This document shows, one piece after another, positions 35,601-64,000 of a DNA stretch of 64,000 nucleotides. The notes under the pieces are model-generated. The model worked only from the letters and a program-made list of their open reading frames with translations. It made no database searches and was not told where the DNA came from. The stretch is from Pelodera strongyloides (lineage: Eukaryota > Nematoda > Chromadorea > Rhabditida > Rhabditidae): positions 62,001 to 126,000 of the forward strand of contig JAANDG010000228.1 in the NCBI GenBank assembly GCA_036852015.1. Reading direction: 5' to 3'. A program made the position numbers and the translations under genes. Positions within the stretch are counted from its first letter, which is position 1. Each line of letters opens with the position of its first letter.

Positions 35601-37857
35601 CCACGGGTGCCAATTCGGCACAAAACGGCACACAACATGCATCTAATACGTGGCATCCTTACCTAATGCAACCGTCTTCCGCAGCCGACCATACCAAGTG
35701 CGGATCCGCATAATTCGTAGCCAGTCTTTTCACACGACCCTCGCCTCGCCAAACAAATGGAGGCTGTAAAAGTAAATAAATAGCAGGGGTTACAATACAC
35801 ATTGGTCTTTTGAAACATGTCACAGTAAGACATTCTCCTTAGGTCATTATTTGGGGTACACATCCTACAACCGTTAGAAATTCAATTCCTACTCAACTAC
35901 TAGTTGAGTAAGTTGTTGACGGAAGTTAGAAGTTCGGCGTAATAAATTCGCATACCTCATCATCATATTCCAAATAATGAAGTCGTACTGTTGCATCGGC
36001 AGCACAAGTCACCATAATGTGATCTGACGAGGACGGGAGAAACTGAACAAAACCAGTTTTTCAAAATGAAAAATAGTCCTTCAGTCATACTGGCATTACA
36101 CTTCTTAAAATACGGTAAACTAAACCCAGCGGTAGATTTACTTAAATAAACAGCCTGTCACCCGGGTTTCACTAGTCGGTTTGTCATCCCGGTCATACCG
36201 TCATAACCCCACCCCGCCCCTAAAGAATTCAAAATTTGCAACTGGGACTGGGACACTTCCACACTTCTGGGAGGTGCACGGTGAGTCCAGCCAATGATCA
36301 ACCAGAAGACTTAGTTGCTTAGTTAGGGACCCTCCAGTTGATTCTTTACCTTCACTGCATGATGCGACGAAATAAAACCGACCTCTACTCCAAAAATGTT
36401 CTGTGTGTGTCCGGTATTCAAAGTACGCAGCCGTTCTCCCTCTAGATTCCAAAGGCACACCGTTTTGTCGTCTGAACCAGAGGCGAGCAGCCTGAAAACT
36501 GAAAGCGTTGATTGGTTTAAAGCGGTAAGACACGTGTCACAACTAATTGGTTAAAGCGGTATGACATGTGGCTTGACAAGTATGATGCACACCAGCATTC
36601 CCAATTCCCATGCATTATACGCAAGTTGTCTTTCATTATGTGCCCTTCCGGCTCTAACGGGCACAGAACTTTGCACATAATATATGGAAATGCAGGTGCC
36701 CAGCGAACGTTTCAAAACCAAGTGCCATATTAATTAACCAGACGGCTATCGCCGCATGAGGCGACTTTCAAAGTCTAAAATGAACAAAAAAGTAAACTCT
36801 GCTCCTTTAGATAATACGATATGTAGTAGTTTGTAGAGAAACATTCACAAAAACGTGTCACCAACGAGAACTAAATAACGGGCCACAGAGATGATTTTCA
36901 AAAAAAAAATTCTCAATTAAATTCTAAAGAAACATGAAACAATTCAAGAACTTACGTTCCAGTGCGATTCCATTTCAAACTGTTCACACATCCTTTGTGC
37001 CCCTGAAATACTATATTCGTCAAAAGGTAAAAGGATAAGGTTAGATCCAATAATTGAACTATATGTGGGTTCCTATAAAATACACTAACCGCAAAACCTT
37101 TGTTTACTAAAGATCTGTATAAGGTATCGCACACTTTTTGCAATAACAAACTACCGTACCCTTCCTATGGTCTATAAAAAAAGATTTACTTAAAGGGACA
37201 GGCCCATCAAAGTAAACCTATATTTACGATACGTCCATAGTGACTATCAAGCATTTTTATTACAATATATACAAACTAAATTTCACATTTATTTGCCATT
37301 GAAAACTTTTTTCCGATGCGCTCTGCTCAAATGTATACCGTAGAGCCGCAAATATCCTTGTCGTCAATGCAAATTTATCGTGAAATTATAATGCGATTAA
37401 AATTTGCATATATAGCTTTGAAATCTGCAGTTTTATGGTATACATTTGAGCAGGGCGCATTGGAAAAAAGTTGTCTAGGGCGAATAATGGTGAAATTTAG
37501 TTTGTATATATTGTAATAAAAATGCTTGATAGTCATTATGAACGTATCGTAAATATAGGTTTATTTTGATGGGCCTGTCCCTTTAAGATACCGTGCCGTT
37601 TCTGACAATTAATAGTAAACAAGTACGTAAGATACCGTAACCCGTTTTCTTTTCTAAAAAAGGATCTACATAAGATACCGTAACCTTTTCTGCTGAATTA
37701 TTTACATAAAATACAGTACCTCCAAAGTATTCGTTACTCCCAATTTGTCAATGACCATAGGATGCCATAGGCTCTGGAATCCATGTCCACTCCTCGTCCC
37801 GTATAATTCTCTGTCAATTAGTCTCCTTACTGTAGATGTAGAAGATTTGACAGACAT
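31687..37857 (-). CDS. WDTC1: WDTC1/adipose-type WD40 + TPR protein, complete, 15 exons, 566 aa
   Basis: Exons on the - strand, 5' to 3': 37857-37720, 37002-36956, 36491-36383, 36042-35956, 35763-35663, 35366-35191, 34847-34761, 34534-34461, 34327-34219, 33927-33788, 33382-33264, 32959-32861, 32658-32507, 32250-32118, 31816-31687. They total 1701 nt with every phase consistent. Orthologues (human WDTC1, fly adipose) are DDB1-CUL4 substrate receptors that restrain fat storage and influence chromatin. The start ATG at 37857 gives MSVKSSTSTVRRL; a TTTAG acceptor about 30 bases upstream could serve trans-splicing. Donors at 35190 and 32506 are GTTGGT and GTTGGC. The protein is shorter than the human one (about 680 aa) but keeps all domain blocks. 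Confidence 0.9.
32724..32847. mobile_element. Family B MITE adjoining a WDTC1 splice donor
   Basis: The right end CACGTGCAATATCGCT is followed by TTAA (32848-32851), and the left end near 32724 is decayed (AAGCCACGGTACACG). The TTAA lies only 3 bases from the GTCGGT donor at 32855-32860. Confidence 0.6.
32861..34327 (-). other. WDTC1: TPR exons of the WDTC1 gene
   Basis: Residues about 274-428. Helical repeat segments include AFFAEKQFAEAIDVYSASL, FYSNRGAAQMARQWQGDFY and CPSNAKALYRLIQALTHLEQ, with the TPR spacing of small and aromatic residues. They sit between two groups of WD repeats, which is the WDTC1 arrangement. Confidence 0.87.
35046..35130. mobile_element. Short family B MITE (85 bp)
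   Basis: AGCAGTATGGCACGTGGG at the left, CCACCTGTCATACCTCT at the right, with TTAA at 35042-35045 and 35131-35134. It lies in a WDTC1 intron. Confidence 0.75.
36556..36735. mobile_element. Family B MITE with a duplicated left end
   Basis: TTAA plus AGCGGTATGACATGTGG starts at 36552. A second partial left end (AGCGGTAAGACACGTG) lies just before it at about 36522. The right end near 36735 is decayed (AAGTGCCATATTAATTAA). It lies in a WDTC1 intron. Confidence 0.55.
37194..37582. mobile_element. Foldback element, TTAA target duplication
   Basis: The arms begin AGGGACAGGCCCATCAAAG and end TTTGATGGGCCTGTCCCT, with TTAA at 37190-37193 and 37583-37586. The two roughly 180-bp arms are near-complements (for example TGTATACCG against GGTATACA near the centre). 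It is unlike the 8113-8562 foldback except in its AGGG termini. Confidence 0.8.
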
Positions 37858-38824
37858 CTTGACAGCTTCGGCAGGTATTACATGAATTCTAAACAAAATA
37901 TTATGCAAATATTTATTTATTGATACAGTACGGAAGCCACGCTCTTATTATTGTCAACGATTCCCAAGCTTATCCACACCCACAAACTAAAAATAATACT
38001 AAGCAATCATTCATATATTCCGATATTATCACCTGCGTAAACAGCACATGTGGTTTTAGTCAAGTGCACGGTTGAAAAAAAACTTTATTAAATTAAATAG
38101 GAACAAAAGTATAGAAACATGTTATAGTTGTACTCATAGATGGTGAAACAAAAGGAAAAGAGATCAATAGATTGATTAATCGCATTTTAAAACGTAACGT
38201 AACGTAATTTACAAAAAAGAATAAGCACAACCAAAGATAAGCGGACAGATCATAAAGAAATTTAAAAAAATCCTTTGGTACAGTTATTATGCAGGGGTAA
38301 AGCAACATAGAAAATGCAAATTCACAACAGTGATACTACAAAAAGTGGGTAAAATATAAGTTAAAACGAAACATGCGACGCCTACTTTCCATTTCATAAT
38401 ATACCTCCCACCTCCCATGATACAATGATTAAACCAGTAAGTAAAATGATCATTATGTGTAATAAATAAATAATTGATATAATGCAAGCAAAAAATCTCT
38501 AACTCAAGGTAAAATAAGTACGATGTGCGAATAAAAGACTAATGAATGAAAACACATTTTTTTAACAGGGTATATAGTTAGGTTTCTCAAATGTGTCAAA
38601 GTCCAACTACTCTACTACTCAAAATAAGTTAATATAATATTTAAACATAGCATAGTCACTTAGTCACAGTAAACTAGAGTCTTTCCACCAGTTGCCAGAC
38701 TGGTTAGAAGCCATTGGTATAGAATTGTTCAACCACCTACCACAAGTCACAAGCAAAGTCTGATTCGACAGAGAGAAAGCCAAGAAACAAAACTCCCAGC
38801 AACTTCATCTACCAGAACATCTCC
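37858..38824. other. Spacer between KAT2 stop codon and WDTC1 start
   Basis: About 970 bp separates two co-oriented - strand genes. It should contain the KAT2 3' UTR and the WDTC1 5' region. A - strand AATAAA (TTTATT on +) is at about 38085, roughly 230 bp before the WDTC1 ATG. No other gene is seen. Confidence 0.5.
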
Positions 38825-58982
<20,158 letters not shown>

Positions 58983-59519
58983 CTGAAAATAGCAGTTTAG
59001 TACAAGTACAATGCACCGAAAAAAACCCAGCCAAGCGGGGCGAAATGGAACATCACGAAATAAACAACAACGATAGTACTCTACGATAGTAAAGAGAGGT
59101 ATATACACATTACCAGACCCACCACATACAGCTGACTGCAGTTTTGAAAGCCCGCGCAAATAGGCCCCGTCTCCATGAGACGACACAAGAAAGAGAGATA
59201 AGAGACGCGGAGATGCAGGACCTCCCAAAGATGTATCAAATCAAACATAATAAAAAGGAAAAGAAAGCAAACCTATCTAACATTCAACCGATATTTACTT
59301 AAATCTAAGCGCCGCTGATATGCAATGTCTATGATCCAACATACAAAAAGAGAATGTGCGGAACATTTATCCCACTTTACTGCTCTGCCACTCAATCAAT
59401 AGTGACAATCCGTCGATGATTCATGTAAAACAAAATACAACAAAGTAAAGTGCTCAGAAGAGCCGAAAGACAAAAGGCAACACAAAAAACACGAACAAAA
59501 TGAAAAATGAGAAAATATA

Positions 59520-60690
59520 AATTTTATTCAAGCACCAATATTGCAATCTGCCTGGTCACTCAACTCAACGAGATCGAGCGCGTTAATTTTCGATTTGAAC
59601 GATTCTATAGTTGAGCTGCGGACAGTCGCCTCGTCAAGAGAATTCCAAATTCTAGTGACTCGATGCTTAAAAAATGATTGAGTTTGTAACGTCGAAACCT
59701 TTCCTGACGTATATATAAAGAGTTACCATCTCTCCTCTGTCTACCACCTAAAATGAACATACTGTCGAGCACGGGGTGTTTATGCAACCCAAAACCTCGG
59801 ACGATCTTAAAACATTCTATGAGATCGTACACGATCCTTCGATGTTGTAGAGATTTTAGACTAAACACTGTTAACCGTTCCTCTTTAGTGAAATTATGAT
59901 ACATTTCACTATTGATTGATCTTATTGAGTGCTATTTTTGTGAAACGATTTTGCACTTTCGTTCTACCAAGGAGACATATTTTACCAAGATAAGGAGACG
60001 GACATACAGAGAAGCATATTCCAAGATGGGACTTTTAAGGACATAAACAGAAGTATTTTTAAGGATAACAATGGATTTTAGAGGCTGAACAATTTTTAGG
60101 ATACAGTTGCAGTTACCGTTGCAGACCGGACTATTTTCTCATATGCGAACTGAAACTTAAGTCCGACGAGACCATAATACCGAGATCGCGAATAGTATTG
60201 ATTTTAGGGATGATAGAGCCATTGATTTTCAGAGGGAATTCCCACTGATCACCAATTGCGAGGTGCTGGCATTTAGGCTCGGAAATCTTCATTTTCCAAG
60301 TGTTTGACCAAATCAGTAAATTTTCCAGCTCCTCTCGCATTTGGTAATATGCAACATGAGGGTCAGCCTTTTCCATCACACGTGAGAGTTTTACATCATC
60401 AGCGTACATAACGATGGAGCTTCCCCCCAAACTGCACAAATCAATGTCGTTAATATAAATTAGAAAAAGGATTGGTCCAAGAATGCTGCCTTGAGGAACA
60501 CCACTAGAACATGGGAGGGATTTTGAGACAGCATTTTTGTACTTCACTTGAAAAGTGCGATCAGACAAATAGGACGAAATCCAATCACATACTAGGGAAG
60601 AAATTCCATACATACGAAGCTTATACAACAGAAAACGGTGGTTAACAATATCGAATGCCTTCGCAAAGTCAATATAGATACAGTCCATTC
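59520..60690 (-). mobile_element. Truncated non-LTR retrotransposon (LINE) reverse transcriptase, - strand
   Basis: The - strand frame 60688-60131 encodes 185 residues of a LINE RT: IDFAKAFDIVNHRFLLYKL, GVPQGSILGPILFLIYIND and the catalytic YADD in VMYADDVKLS. Downstream (59904-59525) the C-terminal region continues in shifted frames, ending with SLDEATVRSSTIESFKSK and a stop near 59535, followed by AATAAAATTTAT. No endonuclease domain or 5' part is present. It is a 5'-truncated, frameshifted copy, probably jockey/CR1-like. Confidence 0.85.
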
Positions 60691-62784
60691 ATGTAAAACA
60701 AAGAGAACCTCCAAAAATATTCAATTACATTACATTTGAAAGTAATGTTAAAAAAAGCAAACCCAACGGAAGCCACGCCCACTGGCGAAAAAATCGTTTC
60801 CAGTGCGATTTTGCACTAACTGTGCGCTTTCTGAACAAAGTTACGGTGTCGGGACATTGAATAAAATGCTCCCCATTTCTAAATTCCAATCACACCATAA
60901 TTAATTATTTTGTGCGCGTGTTTGAAAACGTAATCATGCGATTCCCGTTTTTAGTGACCCTTTTAGACTTTGCACGCACATGTCAGACATATTTCTTATC
61001 AAGAAAACCGAACCATTTCCTCGCACTCTCGGTATATAGTGACCGCTGTTTGTATTGTTACAGTGCTTTAAAATTGCAACATATTTACAATGTACTTATT
61101 TTCATACTTATTTTATATTTCCTTAGACTTAGTGTGTTCATTATTGTATAGTTAGTTTAGTTAACATTTATACCCCAACACTGTGCATTCTCACCACAAA
61201 TCATATTCGCTAACAATAGGTTGTTTGGAAGATTAAACAACATTACTACATAATTATTATTCTGGTCTTCTATGTCTCATCTGCTAACTTTGGTCCTTGA
61301 CCCCGTCTGGTCAGCTGTTCTTTCACTATATGATCCCTACAATGAGAGAGCGCAAACGCTCAAAACACAATGTCAAACTATCACCCCACTTCGATCTTAA
61401 TTTGCTATGTGAATTACTAGAAGTTGATATTTACTTATATTATAAATATATAAATAAATCTTTCACGCCACAAGAGCGTGCTCCTTTATTCAAGGACAAT
61501 ACATTGTTCAAAGCTCATGACTTACTTGATCGCAGCGGTCCTGAGTGTTAGGCGACGAGTTCCAGATAACAAATTGCTCGAACTCATTTTATTTATTGTT
61601 CATTTATTATTATTTAACTCTATTCATCTAGTTAGGATATTAAACACTCAAGCACACTTAATCTCAATGTTTTCTGTGGTTTATTGTGAAACAAAAGAAA
61701 TCCATTTTTTGAGTTTACTGTAAATGTTTCATCTATCTAACGGTTATTACTGGAAGATGCACTACACTTGACTATTGTGTGCTTTTTTCTCTGACGGTTG
61801 ACTTCTCGTTCTACAAAATCCAATTCTTCCACAGCTTTCTCTAAAGTATAACATAGAGCCACATATAACTTCTGTCTGCAAATGTCACTTGTATTCTATT
61901 TTAGTTCATATTCCTTTTTATTCTTCTCCTTCTTAAACGTCACTCAAAGTCCTAATACACTACCATTCTTATCTTTCTTCAGTATTTAGATTGAGCACAT
62001 TTTTTTTATCTCAAAACGAGCCATTGTCTTTTCGTTCTAGTGTTTAGTGATTATTACATACTAGCTTCTAGTAAATATAAGATTTTCTTAATTAATTAAT
62101 TCATTCATTGACTCGTATTCAAACAATGTTTATCAACTCCATGAGTTCGTGAACAATTTCTCTCCTTTCTTCAATATAATTCCTCGTTAGTGAGTGTACT
62201 GTATGAATTAGCATAATTTGATTTCCATAGCGGGACATATGCAAATTTGTATTAGCAGGTATGGATATGCAAAAACTAATCAAGTGTCTGGCAGTGGTTG
62301 CTAAATCAGTTATTTGTTGACGTTGATGATTTAGTCTGCAAAGAACGTCAAAGATTGTGCATAATTTAGTAACTTCCCTTTCATTAGGTTTTTAGAATCC
62401 AGTTGCACGCATATAGAAAGATATGGTCTTTCGTTGTTTATACCATACGATATGATCTTACATTGGAAACACTGTGCCCATTTCGTGACTGGTCTTTTTA
62501 GTCGAAAACCGTCCTAACATGTCCAGGCGCGTCCTGACACCATTTCCTGTGTTGCACTTACTCGCACCCAGTTTCTTTTGCAGAATGCACTTTCTAGTCT
62601 TTTTTGTTGACGATAACAAAAAAAAACTGGTTCCACTATGTGCATTTATTATATTGTATCTCTTGTGCTATGGTGCTATGGTGCTATTGTGAAACCCCTT
62701 ACTCTTACTCATGTTTTATCGAAACCTCTTCCCTCTCGTGTCAGATATATCGTTATATTGTATATCGTTATTTTATCTTCTGTA

Positions 62785-62804
62785 TATCTTAGTTATATTA
62801 CAGA
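62785..62804 (+). promoter_or_regulatory. Probable spliced-leader acceptor upstream of ept-1
   Basis: TTAGTTATATTACAG ends at 62803, followed by one base and then the ATG at 62805. There is no room for a 5' UTR and no upstream in-frame exon, as is typical of SL1 trans-spliced nematode genes. An ordinary intron acceptor with a non-coding upstream exon is the alternative. Confidence 0.55.
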
Positions 62805-63948
62805 ATGCGTGACAAGGCTAGTGGAAGCTTCGATTATGAATACTTGGAGAAACACCATGTTGCTGGATTCGATACCTACCGAGTAAGTAAGCTGAATTGA
62901 TTCGAAACAATGAGAAAAGATAGCTAAGCAAATCGCGCTTATCTCATGCTACATACCCGCGAAAATCCGCGCGAGAGTGGCGTTGAAATGGCGATCATAA
63001 TGTGCGCCGCGTGCACGCGGCTTCTCCAACCCGTGGACGCGGCTATTTCTATATTGACATCTTCGGTGCGTTGCTAGGCGGTTCCTTATAAATATCTTCA
63101 AAAGTTCTGTATGTTTAGTAAAGTTTTATATAATTTCAGTACAGCTGCATCGATAACAGTCCTATCTCCGTCTACGTGTCGCATCCCTTTTGGAATTTCA
63201 TTGTTAAGGTGAGGGGTCTATCATATGTTTGAGCAAGTGGCGCAGTGGTGTAGAGTTGGTACCCAACAACCCAACCTTACGGTGTTCTACTGTGTGGCGT
63301 GGCACTAAGTGTTCTCGATGTAGAACTGTAGACTTTCGACGTCCTAAGACATTGTCATATATCTACCTTTTCAGTTCTATCCCCGTTGGTTGGCCCCCAA
63401 TGTGCTAACTCTGGGTGGATGGGCCCTGGTGATGGGCTGCTTCTTTCTAGAGTCCTACATTGACTATGACCTCACTGCTGGATCTGTTGGTTCTAAAAAT
63501 CCGGTACCTGGATGGTAAGCGTTTACTGCATTATTCAGCTAGTTACTGGCGGGGTCGTTTCGGCTCCACACTCCACACTCCACACGTCGTAACGGTCAAC
63601 GTGAACTAGGATGCGGGGGGGGGGGTGTCCGCCAAAAGGTGTGCAATTGCAGTTGGCGCACTGTGGCTGACTTTGGGTGTGTGCACGGTATGTGTATGCG
63701 CGGTATGTACGCCACCAGTGCGCCTCACGTGAACCACCTCCCGCGCACCCCGTGCGCTTCCCCGCAGTGGCTGACCCTATTTTTCGTGCGTGAAGCTGAT
63801 GTTGGGGACTAGACTATACACCCATAGTTCTTCTCTTGCAGGTTCTGGGTGATGGCCGCCATTTGCACCTTCGCCGCTCACACAATGGATGGTACTGATG
63901 GAAAACAAGCGAGACGGATTGGAGCCAGCGGACCGACAGGAGAAATGT
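62805..63948 (+). CDS. ept-1: Ethanolaminephosphotransferase 1 (EPT1/SELENOI-like), first 131 residues
   Basis: A membrane CDP-alcohol phosphotransferase that joins CDP-ethanolamine to diacylglycerol in the last step of the Kennedy pathway for phosphatidylethanolamine, in ER/Golgi membranes. Exons: 62805-62882, 63140-63208, 63375-63514, 63842-63948, all with consistent phase; the gene continues off the right edge. Residues include YEYLEKHHVAGFDTYRYS and HPFWNFIVKFYPRWLAPN, matching the EPT1 rather than CEPT1 N-terminus. A first membrane helix (NVLTLGGWALVMGCFF) and a second (FWVMAAICTFAAHTM) precede the CDP-alcohol motif DGTDGKQARR...G in exon 4. The two later Asp residues of the motif fall in the next exon, outside the window. 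The helix 1-2 loop is a little long (DLTAGSVGSKNPVPG). Confidence 0.9.
63225..63300 (+). repeat. Fragment with a Pol III A-box-like sequence
   Basis: AAGTGGCGCAGTGGTGTAGA resembles the 5' part of a tRNA or tRNA-derived SINE, but no B box follows. It lies in the ept-1 intron 63209-63374. Confidence 0.35.
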
Positions 63949-64000
63949 GTAAGGGTTTCACCTACAGTTTTGTAGAGAGTATCACTTGAAAATAATTGGA
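63949..64000 (+). other. Start of ept-1 intron 4
   Basis: The GTAAGG donor at 63949 follows GEM plus one base; the rest of the gene is outside the window. Confidence 0.8.

Larger units (their letters stand above)
34461..37857 (-). other. WDTC1: N-terminal WD40 propeller exons of the WDTC1 gene
   Basis: Residues 1-273. WD signatures in order are GHKGCVNSLKWNRTGTLLAS, SDDKTVCLWNLEGERL, TGHTQNIFGVEFLPSSSDH, RVKRLATNYADPHLVWSAAE and VYVYDI. The segment WSAAEDGCIRQYDVR is strongly conserved in the WDTC1 family and separates this gene from generic WD40 proteins. Confidence 0.88.
58983..62804. other. Region between the KAT2 5' end and ept-1
   Basis: The genes diverge here. The remaining KAT2 5' exon(s) and both promoters should lie in it, but no ATG-donor exon could be chosen with confidence. 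It contains the LINE fragment at 59520-60690. From 60690 to 62790 the DNA is AT-rich, without recognised exons, RNAs or repeats. Confidence 0.5.

Overview
This is eukaryotic DNA, almost certainly from a nematode. Four lines of evidence point there: introns ending in a short T-rich TTTCAG/TTTTAG acceptor, a GON-domain ADAMTS protease of the GON-1 type, a run of TTAGGC (the common nematode telomere hexamer) inside an intron, and a splice acceptor one base before the ATG of the last gene, as expected for spliced-leader trans-splicing. The species cannot be named from this window. All exon models below were assembled by eye from reading frame, splice sites, phase and family conservation. Each model closes to a whole number of codons, and boundaries should be good to about 1 base.

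Layout. (1) + strand, 799-19934: the 3' 38 exons of a gon-1-like secreted ADAMTS protease (1577 residues in window; the catalytic domain lies to the left). (2) 19935-31686: an accessory stretch with TTAA-flanked MITEs, a 0.5 kb tandem duplication overlapping a broken ESCRT-III CHMP2-like gene (- strand), a 66-bp satellite array of about 3.6 kb with repeated orientation switches, and a SINE. (3) - strand, 31687-37857: a complete 15-exon WDTC1/adipose-type WD40+TPR gene (566 aa). (4) - strand, 38825-58982: a 30-exon GCN5/PCAF (KAT2) histone acetyltransferase gene whose first ATG was not found. Its 7.6 kb 5'-most visible intron holds a long-inverted-repeat DNA transposon (8-bp target duplication), which itself contains a SINE and a Ty3/gypsy LTR retrotransposon with apparently identical LTRs. 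(5) 59.5-60.7 kb: remains of a non-LTR retrotransposon. (6) + strand, 62805 to the right edge: the first four exons of an EPT1-type ethanolaminephosphotransferase.

The genes are ordinary animal genes with no shared pathway: GON-1 acts on extracellular matrix, WDTC1 is a CUL4 substrate-receptor type protein, PCAF acetylates histones, and EPT1 makes phosphatidylethanolamine. KAT2 and WDTC1 are close and co-oriented, so an operon is possible but unproven. Repeats are the unusual content. Several MITE and foldback families with unrelated termini all sit at TTAA, in one case three deep at the same site. There is also a satellite with a higher-order inverted unit, and two separate tandem duplications that copy a 5' splice site.
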